Below are positions 1 to 6,927 of a stretch of 6,927 nt of DNA, piece after piece. Origin of the DNA: an uncultured Olsenella sp. (GTDB taxonomy: Bacteria > Actinomycetota > Coriobacteriia > Coriobacteriales > Atopobiaceae); NCBI GenBank assembly GCA_937900605.1, contig CALCDK010000150.1:1-6927 (forward strand), written 5' to 3'. The position numbers and the translations under genes were made by a program. Numbering within the stretch: the first letter of the stretch is position 1; each line of letters starts with the position of its first letter. Below the pieces are notes generated by a model that searched no databases, was not told where the DNA came from, and was given only the letters and a program-made list of their open reading frames with translations.

Positions 1-576
1 CTCCCCAACACCACCAAGGGCGGCATCAAGGTGATGAGCGCCAACCTGGTCCTCGAGCACGAGTCCGACCCGGTGCTGTGGCGCGGCCCCGTCGTGGCCG
101 GCGCCATCAAGCAGTTCTGGGGCGAGTGCGCCTGGGGCGAGCTCGACTACCTGCTCGTAGACATGCCCCCGGGAACCGGCGACGTGGCCCTCACCGTGTT
201 CCAGTCGATGCCCGTCGAGGGCGTCGTGATCGTCAGCTCCCCGCAGGACCTCGTGCAGATGGTGGTCGGCAAGGCCGTCAACATGGCGACCATGATGAAC
301 GTCCCGGTCCTGGGCCTGGTCGAGAACATGGCCTACGTCACGTGCCCCGGCTGCGGCGAGAGGGTCTACCCCTACGGCCCGAGCCGCCTGGAGGAGACCG
401 CCCGCGCGTTCGACGTCGAGCCGCTGGGCCAGCTGGGCATCGACCCGGCCATCGCACAGGCGTGCGACCGCGGCACCTTCGAGGACGACCTGCCCGAGGG
501 GCTTCTCGCCGAGGCCGTCGACACCATCGTGCGCGTCGGCGAGTTCTACGACGCCCTCGGTCGCGAGGGGGAGTAG
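1..576 (+). CDS. mrp: Mrp/NBP35 (ApbC) family P-loop ATPase, Fe-S cluster carrier, C-terminal part (5' truncated by window)
   Basis: The frame is open from base 1 to a TAG at 574-576 and gives 191 residues. The N-terminal third, with the deviant Walker A loop, lies upstream of the window. Visible family features are the DMPPGTGD motif (residues 54-61), the VxSSPQD strand (78-83) and a CPGC pair (115-118). In Mrp/ApbC/NBP35 proteins this CxxC holds a bridging Fe-S cluster between two monomers. Known role of the family: a soluble cytoplasmic ATPase that binds Fe-S clusters and passes them to apo-proteins. Members are commonly about 270-380 residues, so roughly half is seen here. It appears to lead an operon with the two flavoprotein genes downstream, the first starting 4 nt after its stop. 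The family call is secure. The client proteins cannot be inferred from sequence. Confidence 0.93.
   Translation, partial: LPNTTKGGIKVMSANLVLEHESDPVLWRGPVVAGAIKQFWGECAWGELDYLLVDMPPGTGDVALTVFQSMPVEGVVIVSSPQDLVQMVVGKAVNMATMMNVPVLGLVENMAYVTCPGCGERVYPYGPSRLEETARAFDVEPLGQLGIDPAIAQACDRGTFEDDLPEGLLAEAVDTIVRVGEFYDALGREGE
565..573 (+). promoter_or_regulatory. Shine-Dalgarno site for the BaiN-like gene, inside the mrp 3' end
   Basis: The purine run GAGGGGGAG ends 7 nt before the GTG at 581. It supports that GTG over a later GTG at 656, which lies closer to the conserved FAD-binding strand but has no comparable site before it. The location inside the last mrp codons suggests translational coupling. Confidence 0.6.
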
Positions 577-1504
577 CCGCGTGGCCAGGCCACAGAGGAG
601 ACGTGGCGGGGCACGGGCGCGCGCGGAGCTGCTTGGGCGGGCCGCGCGCGTCGTCGTGCCGGCCCACGCCGACGTCGTGGTCGCCGGCGGCGGGGCCTCG
701 GGCCTCGCCGCCGCGATCGCCGCGGCCCGCGACGGCGCGCGCGTCGTCGTGCTCGAGCGCGCGCCGGAGTGCGGCCGCACGATCCTGGCGACCGGCGCCG
801 GACGCTGCAACCTCATGAACGCGTCGCTGGTGGCGACGGACGGAGCCGGCCCCGACTGGTCGCGCTACAACGAGCCGGGGCTCGTGCGGGCCACGTGCGG
901 CGACGGTTTCGGCGCGGACGTCCTGGCGTTTCTCGCCGACTGCGGCCTGGCGGTCGCGCAGGAGGACCGCGGCAGGATGTACCCCGTCTCGCGGCAGGCG
1001 TCGTCGGTCCGCAACGTGCTGCTCGCCCGCGCACGCGCGCTGGGCGTGACCCTGGCGTGCGCGCGGGAGGCGCGCTCGGCGAGAGGGGCCGCGGGCTCGT
1101 GGGACGTCCGGTTCGACGGGCTATTCGACGGCGGCGGCGAGGGCCGCGTGCGCTGCGGGGCCCTCGTCGTGGCCTGCGGCGGCGCGAGCGGCCTGGCGCG
1201 ATCGGCCGGCGTCGACTGCGCGCCGGTGCTGTGCTCGCTGGCCTGCGACGCGCCCGCCGGCGTCGACCTGGGGCTGCTCGACGGCAGGAGGGCGCACGTC
1301 GAGGCGCGCCTGCTGCGCGGGGGCGCCGAGGTGGCGCGCGACCACGGCGAGGTCGTGTTCAGGCCGTACGGCATCAGCGGCATCGTGACGTTCGACCTGT
1401 CGCGGCTGGCCGAGCCCGGCGACGTCGTTGCGCTCGACCTGGTGCCGGGGACCACGCCCGAGCGGGCGCGCGAGCTCGAGCGGGCGGCAGGCGGCTGCGA
1501 CGGC

Positions 1505-1535
1505 CTGCTCGACCCGCTCGTGGCTCGACCTGCGG
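1505..1535 (+). other. Frame-change/deletion junction in the BaiN-like gene
   Basis: Family-like sequence leaves the first frame after GLLDPL (to 1519) and re-enters the +1-shifted frame at about WLDLRLVV (from 1521). The pentamer GCTCG occurs at 1516-1520, 1523-1527 and 1535-1539, so short direct repeats at the ends of a deletion are possible. There is no slippery heptamer, and residues are missing as well as shifted, which argues against programmed frameshifting. Confidence 0.65.
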
Positions 1536-1753
1536 CTCGTCGTGAGGTCGAAGGCCGAGACCGAGCGCGCCCAGGTGACGCGCGGCGGCGTACGCGCGAG
1601 GGCGCTCGACCCCGCGACGCTGGCAGTGCGGGGCAAGGCCGGCATGCACGCCTGCGGCGAGGCCGTGGACGTGGACGGTGCCTGCGGGGGCTTCAACCTC
1701 GCGTGGGCGTGGAAGAGCGGACTGGTCGCGGGCGCGGCCGCCGCGCGGGAGAC

Positions 1754-1762
1754 GAGGGGCGG
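1754..1762 (+). promoter_or_regulatory. Shine-Dalgarno-like site for the COG2509 flavoprotein gene
   Basis: GAGGGGCGG lies 5 nt before the ATG at 1768, with its GAGG core 10 nt away, inside the end of the BaiN-like frame. It supports ATG 1768 as the start. This start overlaps the upstream TGA (1773-1775) by 8 nt, an arrangement typical of coupled operon genes. Confidence 0.5.
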
Positions 1763-1767
1763 ACGGG

Positions 1768-3424
1768 ATGCTTGAGGCAACGGGAATCAGGGTCGCGCTG
1801 GACGGCCTGGACGGCAGCGACGGCGCCGAGCTCGCGGCCTGCCGGCGCGCGCTGGCCAAGCGGCTGCGCGTCTCGCCCGGCGAGCTGCGCGACGTCGAGC
1901 GCAGGCGCCGCTCCATCGACGCGCGCAAGCGCTCGGACGTGCACCTCGAGCTCACGCTGCGCGCGAGCCTCGCGGGCGGCGAGGAGGCCGAGCGCAGGCT
2001 CCTCTCGCGCCTGGCCTCGCACCGGGCCGACCGCGGCGTGAGGCTCGTGGCCGACAAGGAGCCGTTCCGCCTCCCCGACGCGGTCGCGGCCAGGCCGGCC
2101 ATGCGCCCGGTGGTCGTCGGCGCGGGCTGCGCCGGGCTCTTCTGCGCGCTCGCGCTCGCCAGGGCCGCTGCTGGTCGAGCGCGGCGACAACGCGGCCAGG
2201 CGCGGCGAGTCGGTGCGACGCCACGACCTCACCGGCGAGCTCGACCCCGAGAGCAACATCCAGTTCGGCGCCGGCGGCGCGGGGACCTTCTCGGACGGCA
2301 AGCTCCAGACGGGCACAAAGAGCCCAGCGCACCGCCTCATCCTCGAGACGTTCGTCGCGGCCGGGGCCCAGCGCCGCATCCTGTGGGACGCGAAGCCCCA
2401 CATCGGCAGCGACGTGCTCCCCTCGGTCGTCGACGACATCGTGCGCCAGATCCGCGAGGCCGGCGGCGAGGTCCGCTTCCGCTGCAGGATGGACGGCATC
2501 GACGCGACCGGCGGGCGCGTGCGCTCGGTGGCGCTGTCGATCGCCTGCGAGGACGGGGGCCGGCGAGAGGAACGCGTCGCGTGCGACTGCCTCGTCGTCG
2601 CCTGCGGCCACTCCGCGCGCGACGTGTTCGAGACGCTGCGCGGCGCGGGCGCCCAGATGGAGCGCAAGACCTTCGCGATGGGGGTGCGCATAGAGCACCT
2701 CCAGCGCGACGTCGACCGCGCGCTGTACGGCGCCGCCGCGGGCCACCCCGCGCTGGGGGCCGCCCCCTACAAGCTGTCGTGCCACCTGCCCAACGGGCGC
2801 GGCGCCTTCTCGTTCTGCATGTGCCCCGGCGGCTTCGTGGTCTCGGCCGCCAGCGAGCCGGGCGGCGTGGTGACCAACGGCATGAGCCTCTCCGACCGCG
2901 CGGGCGACAACGCCAACTCCGGCCTGCTCGCCAACGTGCTGCCGGAGGACCTGCCAGGCGACGACGTCCTGGCCGGCGTCGAGCTCCAGCGCGCGTGCGA
3001 GCGCGCGGCCTTCGCGGCGGGCGGCGGCGGCTTCGTCGCCCCGGCCCAGCTCGTGGGCGACTTCCTCGCCGCGACGCCCTCCACGGCGGCAGGCCGCGTC
3101 AGGCCCACCTACCCGCGCGGCGTGGCCTGGGGCGACGTGGGCGCGTGCCTGCCCCCGTACGTCACGCAGACCCTGCGCGACGCCATCCCGCTGCTCGCCC
3201 GCAGGCTGCGCGGCTTCGATGCGGCCGACGCGGTGCTCACCGGCGTCGAGACGCGCTCGAGCTCGCCGGTTCGCGTCGTGCGCGGCGACGACGGGCAGAG
3301 CACGACCATCCGCGGTCTGTGGCCGGTCGGCGAGGGCGCGGGCTACGCCGGCGGCATCATGAGCGCCGCCACCGACGGCATCCGCTGCGCCGAGAGGATC
3401 GTGGGCGCCCGGGCCGACGCCTAG
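1768..3424 (+). pseudogene. COG2509-type FAD-dependent dehydrogenase, frameshifted by a probable 11-nt deletion
   Basis: This is a predicted FAD-dependent dehydrogenase of the COG2509 family, whose reaction is not established. The start ATG 1768 overlaps the upstream gene by 8 nt. The first frame encodes the family's N-terminal alpha/beta domain (residues 1 to about 105, including RRRRSIDARKRSDVH at 46-59) and then the Rossmann loop VVVGAGCAG (115-123), with Cys where Pro is usual. At about base 2166 the frame is lost. It resumes one frame over at PLLVERGDN (from 2165) and continues through GELDPESNIQFG with GTFSDGK (2234-2302), CGHSARD, KLSCHLPNGRGAFSFCMCPGG and GEGAGYAGGIMSAA (3329-3370), ending at TAG 3422-3424. 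Restoring 11 nt coding for about GLRP would give a continuous 555-residue protein, close to the usual family length. The part downstream of the shift has a usable-looking GTG at 2213 but lacks the FAD-binding Rossmann loop, so it is unlikely to work alone. The family call is strong. Whether the break is biological is undecided. Confidence 0.87.
2161..2173 (+). other. Probable 11-nt deletion in the COG2509 flavoprotein gene
   Basis: The first frame reads ...ALALARA up to 2166, and the second frame reads PLLVERGD from 2165. Flavoproteins of this group have about four residues (such as GLRP) between the helix after the GxGxxG loop and the LLVERG strand. An 11-nt loss removes exactly that and produces the observed frame change. 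The position inside the FAD-binding fold would destroy function if real. Confidence 0.7.
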
Positions 3425-3452
3425 GCCCACGTCGCAGCGGCCCGCGCCACGC

Positions 3453-3512
3453 GCGAGGCGCCACCTGGGCCCCGGCACGCGAGGCGCCACCTGGGCCCCG
3501 GCACGCGAGGCG
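3453..3512. repeat. Perfect 26-nt tandem duplication (two full copies plus 8 nt of a third)
   Basis: Bases 3453-3478 and 3479-3504 are identical, beginning GCGAGGCGCC and ending CCCCGGCAC. The first 8 nt of the unit recur at 3505-3512 before the sequence diverges. The second copy supplies the left arm of the hairpin at 3493-3523, so the duplication looks like a copied terminator arm. It is non-coding, between the two converging stop codons. Confidence 0.9.
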
Positions 3513-3523
3513 TGCCGGGGCCC
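3493..3523. terminator. GC-only hairpin between converging genes, probable bidirectional terminator
   Basis: GGGCCCCGGCACG (3493-3505) pairs perfectly with CGTGCCGGGGCCC (3511-3523) around a 5-nt loop CGAGG. It lies 68 nt after the stop of the plus-strand flavoprotein gene and 18 nt beyond the stop of the minus-strand hydrolase gene. Neither strand has a T-run after the stem, so it is not a textbook intrinsic terminator. Its position and stability make a shared terminator or 3'-end stabiliser the best explanation. The remaining bases of the 3425-3541 gap show no other convincing signal. Confidence 0.7.
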
Positions 3524-3541
3524 CCGTCATGCCGCACGCGG

Positions 3542-4777
3542 CTAGGGGAGCCCCTCTCCCCCGTCGTCGTCGGTCGGGCGCCGGCGCCCGGGGATCGCGT
3601 GGCGCGCCTCCCCCAGGGCCCCGAGGCCCCGGCGGATCCCGCGCACGGCCGACTCCTGCACCCCGGAGAGGCTCGGCAGCCCCACGTCCGGGACGAGGAC
3701 CCGCAGCAGGCTCGAGAGCGCCTGCAGGATGTGCTCGCGCTGGTCGGGGTCGAGGCTGCGCGCCTCCTCGAGCATCGCCGGCAGCGCCTCGGGCAGGTTG
3801 GACGAGAGGTCGGCGAACGTGGTCTTCCCGCTCGCGAACAGAACCGAGAAGAACGCGTTGATGGCCTTGCCGCGCTCCTCTGGCTCCATGCTCGCCACCC
3901 AGCGGTTGAGCGTCTTGTCGAGGTAGCCGGCACCGCGGCTGATGTGCTCCCTACGCACGAAGTCACGACCGTCGACGACCCAGCTGAACGGGTCGTGCTG
4001 CATGATGCCCCACGAGCTCGAGGCGACGACCTCGTACTCCTCCTGCTCCTCGAACAGCATGCCGATCATGGAGGACTCCGGCACGGTCTTGGAGATGAGC
4101 GCCGCGCGGTCCACCCACTGCGGCAACGCCTGCGTCTGCGACGAGAAGCCCGGCCCATCGTGCGAGAAGGCCCGGCGCACCCGCACCGACACCGAGGGGT
4201 CGCACGTGCACAGCGCGTAGACCGCGAGGTTGCCGCCCTTGGAGTGGCCTCCCAGGTAGATGGCGCCAGGGATGGTGGGGGCCACCTCCTGCAGGTAGGC
4301 GACCGCGGCGCGCTGGGACGCGACGTCGGTCTCGAAGGCCATGTTGAGGTCCTCCTTCCAGCCCACCAGCGTGTTGTCGGTGCCCCCGAACGACACGTAG
4401 GCGTCCCCGGACGGGAACCTCACCGTGCAGGCCGAGAACTGCTTCTCGGCCGTGGCGTCGAGCTCCTCGACACAGTCGCTGAGCACCAGCCCGTGCAGGC
4501 GTGGGCTGGCCACGACCGCGCCCAGCAGCCGCACGAGCCCCTCGGGGTCCCACAGGCCCCTCGTCAGGGGCTCGAACCAGTCCGCGCGGAACAGGTCGCG
4601 CAGCGGCACGCCCCCGTGCCCGCACGCGCGCGAATCCAGCCCGGGCACGTGGTAGTACGAAAGACAGGCGAGCACGAGGCTGTCCACGTCGCCCAGGGGG
4701 CGCTGCGAGACAGGGTCGAACTCGTGGGCCAGGTAGTCGAAGACGCTGCCGCCCTCGGCCTCGCGCTCCATCGGCAT
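3542..4777 (-). CDS. DUF2974 / Mbeg1-like alpha/beta-hydrolase (predicted lipase/esterase)
   Basis: This is an intact 411-residue protein, predicted to be cytoplasmic because no signal peptide or membrane segment is visible. The N terminus SVFDYLAHEFDPVSQRPLGDVDSLVLACLSYYHV (11-44) matches the family opening. The nucleophile elbow is GGHSKGG (176-182), with Ser179 as likely catalytic serine. SFGGTD (129-134) resembles the oxyanion strand of class 3-like lipases. Asp207 in DGPGF and His261 in QHDPFSW are tentative triad partners. Residues from about 300 onward form a helical C-terminal part ending in a charged low-complexity tail. The start ATG 4775-4777 has GGGAGGT 6 nt upstream, which favours it over the Met two codons later. 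It follows uvrB by only 4 nt, so the two are probably one transcript. No link to DNA repair is implied by the family, whose substrate is unknown. The hydrolase fold is confident; lipase activity is inferred. Confidence 0.9.
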   Translation of the reverse strand: MPMEREAEGGSVFDYLAHEFDPVSQRPLGDVDSLVLACLSYYHVPGLDSRACGHGGVPLRDLFRADWFEPLTRGLWDPEGLVRLLGAVVASPRLHGLVLSDCVEELDATAEKQFSACTVRFPSGDAYVSFGGTDNTLVGWKEDLNMAFETDVASQRAAVAYLQEVAPTIPGAIYLGGHSKGGNLAVYALCTCDPSVSVRVRRAFSHDGPGFSSQTQALPQWVDRAALISKTVPESSMIGMLFEEQEEYEVVASSSWGIMQHDPFSWVVDGRDFVRREHISRGAGYLDKTLNRWVASMEPEERGKAINAFFSVLFASGKTTFADLSSNLPEALPAMLEEARSLDPDQREHILQALSSLLRVLVPDVGLPSLSGVQESAVRGIRRGLGALGEARHAIPGRRRPTDDDGGEGLP

Positions 4778-4781
4778 CGCG

Positions 4782-6927
4782 CTACCTCCCCGTCCTACGA
4801 CGGCGCGTCGCGTGGTCCGAGCCGCGGCGGGCGCCCTTGCGCAGGCGCGCGATGACCTCGTCGGCGCTGTCCCCCTCGAGGCGAGACCTGAGGGCGACGA
4901 CCTCGTCGCGCAGGTGCGCCGCCTCCTCGAAGTCCATGCGCTGGGAGGCCTCCATCATCCGCTCCTCCATGGACGCGAGGACCTTCTGGGCCTCGGCTGC
5001 GGGCAGCTCGCCCAGCTCCTCGGCGAGGGCCTCGGTGGCCGAGGCCTCGGCGGGTGCGCCCTGCCCGGCCGCCCCCTCGCCCGAGGCGGTGTAGAACGCG
5101 CCGTCCTTGCGCTGGCGCTTGTCGACGTTCTCGGACGCCTCCGCGATGAAGGACGACACGTCGGTGATGGACTTGGAGACCGTACGCGGCACGATCCCGT
5201 GCGCCTCGTTGTAGTCCTGCTGGATCTTGCGGCGGCGCTGGGTCTCCTCGATGGCCTCGCGCATGGAGTCCGTCACCGTGTCCGCGTACATGATGACCTT
5301 GCCCTGCGCGTTTCTCGCCGCCCTGCCCATGGTCTGGATCAGGGAGCGGCGGTTGCGCAGGAAGCCCTCCTTGTCGGCGTCGAGGATGGCGACGAGGGAG
5401 ACCTCGGGGATGTCGAGGCCCTCCCGGAGCAGGTTGATGCCCACGAGCACGTCGATCTTGCCCAGGCGCAGGTCCTTGATGATCTCGATGCGGTCGAGCG
5501 TGGCCGTGTCGGAGTGCATGTAGTTGACCCTCACGCCCTCGTCCAGGAGGTGGTCGGTGAGGTCCTCGGCCATGCGCTTGGTGAGCGTCGTCACCAGAAC
5601 ACGCTCCTTGCGGGCCACGCGCTCGCGCACCTCGTCGAGGAGGTCGTCGATCTGGCCGTGGACCGGGCGCACCTCGACGAGCGGGTCGAGAAGGCCCGTG
5701 GGGCGGATGATCTGCTCCACCTGCTGCTGCGTGACGGACTCCTCGTAATCGCCGGGGGTGGCCGACACGTAGATGAACTGGGGGACGCGGGCCTCGAACT
5801 CGTCGAAGCGCAGCGGGCGGTTGTCGAGGGCCGACGGCAGGCGGAAGCCGTGGTCGATGAGCGTCACCTTGCGGGAGCGGTCGCCCTCGTGCATGCCCCT
5901 GATCTGCGGGACCGTGACATGGGACTCGTCGATGATGCAGACCATGTCCTTGGGGAAGTAGTCGATGAGGGTGTAGGGCGGCTCGCCGGGCCGGCGCCCG
6001 TCCATGTGGCGCGAGTAGTTCTCGATGCCGTTGCAGTAGCCCATGGTCTCGAGCATCTCGAGGTCGTAGCCGGTGCGCTGCGCGAGCCTCTGGGCCTCGA
6101 GCACCATGTCGTTGGCCTTGAGCTCCGCGACGCGCTGCTCGAGCTCCTCGTTGATGGTCCTGATGGCGTGCTCCACCTTGGGGCGCTCGGTCACGTAGTG
6201 CGAGGCGGGCCAGATGGGGATGGCGTCGTACTCGCGCACGACCTCGCCGGTCACGCGGTCGACCTCGGCGATGAGCTCGACCTCGTCGCCGAAGAACGAG
6301 ATGCGCAGCGGGTTCTCCGCATAGGGCGGGTAGACGTCGACGGTGTCCCCGCGCACGCGGAAGGTGCCGCGCGAGAGGTCGTAGTCGTTGCGGTCGTACT
6401 GGATCTCGATGAGGCTCCTGATGAGGTCGTCGCGCTCGAGCGGCACCTCCTTGTCGACGTTGGGGGCCAGGCCGGCGTAGTCCTGCGGGCTGCCGATGCC
6501 GTAGATGCACGAGACGGACGCGACGACGATGACGTCGCGGCGCGACAGCAGGCTCGAGGTGGCCTGGTGGCGCAGCTTCTCGACCTCCTCGTTGACGGAG
6601 GAGTCCTTCTCGATGAAGGTGTCGGTCTGCGGGACGTAGGCCTCGGGCTGGTAGTAGTCGTAGTACGAGACGAAGTAGACCACCGCGTTGTCCGGGAACA
6701 GCTCGCGCATCTCGCTGGCGACCTGGGCGGCCAGGGTCTTGTTGGGCTCCATGATGAGCGTGGGGCGGTTGAGGCGCTCGATGGTCTTGGCCATGGTGAA
6801 CGTCTTGCCCGAGCCCGTGACGCCGAGCAGCGTCTGGTAGCGCAGGCCGTCCTCGACGCCCTGGGCCAGCTTGCGAATGGCCTGTGGCTGGTCGCCGGCG
6901 GGCTCGTAGGACGAGTGGACGACGAGG
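4782..6927 (-). CDS. uvrB: UvrB, excinuclease ABC subunit B (N-terminal few residues missing at window edge)
   Basis: This is the damage-verification helicase-like subunit of nucleotide excision repair, which is loaded by UvrA and recruits UvrC for incision. The minus-strand frame is open to the window edge and gives 714 residues. It begins at [17 protein letters not shown], so only a handful of residues and the start codon are missing; the internal ATG at 6794 is not the start because Walker A precedes it. Features in order are Walker A GVTGSGKT (35-42), the Tyr-rich beta-hairpin region [11 protein letters not shown] onward (about 87-122), Walker B DESH (333-336), the SATPGDYE motif region (388-395), motif [10 protein letters not shown] (500-508), motif [11 protein letters not shown] (531-539) and the PRTVSKSI segment (about 580-587). 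A C-terminal UVR domain (about 650-684) binds UvrC and UvrA. An Ala/Glu/Gly-rich linker (about 615-645) separates the core from the UVR domain. The gene is intact in the window. Any promoter or SOS box would lie beyond 6927. Confidence 0.98.
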   Translation of the reverse strand, partial: LVVHSSYEPAGDQPQAIRKLAQGVEDGLRYQTLLGVTGSGKTFTMAKTIERLNRPTLIMEPNKTLAAQVASEMRELFPDNAVVYFVSYYDYYQPEAYVPQTDTFIEKDSSVNEEVEKLRHQATSSLLSRRDVIVVASVSCIYGIGSPQDYAGLAPNVDKEVPLERDDLIRSLIEIQYDRNDYDLSRGTFRVRGDTVDVYPPYAENPLRISFFGDEVELIAEVDRVTGEVVREYDAIPIWPASHYVTERPKVEHAIRTINEELEQRVAELKANDMVLEAQRLAQRTGYDLEMLETMGYCNGIENYSRHMDGRRPGEPPYTLIDYFPKDMVCIIDESHVTVPQIRGMHEGDRSRKVTLIDHGFRLPSALDNRPLRFDEFEARVPQFIYVSATPGDYEESVTQQQVEQIIRPTGLLDPLVEVRPVHGQIDDLLDEVRERVARKERVLVTTLTKRMAEDLTDHLLDEGVRVNYMHSDTATLDRIEIIKDLRLGKIDVLVGINLLREGLDIPEVSLVAILDADKEGFLRNRRSLIQTMGRAARNAQGKVIMYADTVTDSMREAIEETQRRRKIQQDYNEAHGIVPRTVSKSITDVSSFIAEASENVDKRQRKDGAFYTASGEGAAGQGAPAEASATEALAEELGELPAAEAQKVLASMEERMMEASQRMDFEEAAHLRDEVVALRSRLEGDSADEVIARLRKGARRGSDHATRRRRTGR
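4784..4790 (-). promoter_or_regulatory. Shine-Dalgarno site of the hydrolase gene overlapping the uvrB stop
   Basis: On the minus strand GGGAGGT occupies 4790-4784, and its last T is the first base of the uvrB TAG (4784-4782). It is 6 nt before the hydrolase ATG. Ribosomes ending uvrB would sit on this site, which suggests translational coupling. Confidence 0.75.

Larger units (their letters stand above)
581..1775 (+). pseudogene. BaiN/HI0933-family NAD(P)/FAD-dependent oxidoreductase, frameshifted (internal deletion)
   Basis: This is a flavoprotein of the HI0933/BaiN (YhiN, 'aminoacetone oxidase family') group, predicted to be cytoplasmic and FAD-binding. Its physiological substrate is unknown. 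From GTG 581 the first frame encodes an Arg-rich leader (about residues 1-28), the dinucleotide-binding GGGASG (36-41), the family motif TGAGRCNLMN (71-80), a second FAD-contact strand VVACGGASG (196-204) and YGISGIVTFDLSRL (263-276). After about residue 313 (base 1519) this frame becomes Arg-rich junk. Homology resumes in the next frame: LDLRLVV from 1524, QVTRGGV near 1572-1592 and GEAVDVDGACGGFNLAWAW at 1656-1712, with TGA at 1773-1775. The link between FDLSRL and QVTRGGV is some 30-45 residues shorter than I expect for the family, so this looks like a deletion of length 2 modulo 3, not a single-base slip. A tool following only the first frame would report a chimeric product to 2041. The family call is strong. 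Real pseudogene or assembly error is undecided. Confidence 0.85.

Noticed and set aside
1520..2041. First-frame continuation of the BaiN-like reading frame past the junction
   Set aside because: The translation becomes Arg/Gly-rich without homology and overlaps the N-terminal domain of the next gene, while the expected C-terminal motifs are in the neighbouring frame. It is a read-through artefact of the frame change.
1505..2173. Programmed ribosomal frameshifting at the two frame changes
   Set aside because: No slippery heptamer or evident stimulatory structure is seen, and residues appear to be missing at both sites, which frameshifting would not explain.
865..2691. Several minus-strand open frames (such as 865-1455 and 1693-2691) opposite the flavoprotein pair
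   Set aside because: Composition and lack of motifs mark them as shadows of the plus-strand genes.
1952..3490. Long minus-strand open frame (512 codons) opposite the COG2509 flavoprotein
   Set aside because: It is rich in Ala, Arg, Gly and His with no family resemblance. The plus strand carries clear flavoprotein motifs throughout.
3453..3504. The two 26-nt repeats as a minimal CRISPR or attachment site
   Set aside because: The copies are directly adjacent with no spacer, no cas, integrase or transposase gene is nearby, and the unit contains the terminator arm. A simple tandem duplication is enough.
3512..4855. Long plus-strand open frame (447 codons) opposite the hydrolase gene
   Set aside because: It is antisense to an intact DUF2974 protein, and its Arg/His/Gly/Pro-rich translation lacks recognisable motifs. 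Long stop-free shadows are expected at this GC content.
4795..6510. Second long minus-strand frame inside uvrB (571 codons)
   Set aside because: It is an alternative frame of uvrB with an Arg/His/Gly/Pro-rich translation and no motifs. The UvrB frame has all helicase motifs in order.

Overview
This is a very GC-rich bacterial window with two converging gene blocks that meet at a short intergenic hairpin near 3425-3541. The gene set and base composition suggest a high-GC actinobacterium, probably of the class Coriobacteriia (Olsenella/Atopobium/Collinsella-like). That placement rests on my memory of protein flavour and gene order, not on a search.

Plus strand, 1-3424: the C-terminal part of an Mrp/NBP35-type P-loop ATPase (Fe-S cluster carrier), cut by the window's left edge. 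It is followed, with operon-like spacing (4-nt gap, then 8-nt overlap), by two flavoprotein genes. One is a BaiN/HI0933-family NAD(P)/FAD-dependent oxidoreductase (581-1775). The other is a COG2509-type FAD-dependent dehydrogenase (1768-3424). Neither reads through in one frame. The first changes frame near 1510-1530 with roughly 30-45 residues apparently missing. The second changes frame at about 2164-2170, where an 11-nt deletion fits the expected protein very well. Either these are real pseudogenes or the assembly has lost short pieces in two neighbouring genes.

Intergenic 3425-3541: two perfect 26-nt tandem copies run into a 13-bp GC-only stem with a 5-nt loop. The stem probably acts as a shared terminator for both converging blocks, although neither strand shows a U-tract.

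Minus strand, 6927-3542: uvrB (missing only its extreme N terminus at the right window edge), then a DUF2974/Mbeg1-like alpha/beta-hydrolase gene 4 nt downstream. The hydrolase ribosome binding site overlaps the end of uvrB, so the two are almost certainly co-transcribed and probably translationally coupled. UvrB performs damage recognition in nucleotide excision repair. The hydrolase is a predicted cytoplasmic lipase/esterase of unknown substrate.

I found no RNA genes, mobile elements, CRISPR arrays, prophage genes or phage-defence genes. Any promoters for the two blocks lie outside the window. Nothing here looks like a new biological system; the points worth checking are the paired frame disruptions and the duplicated terminator arm.
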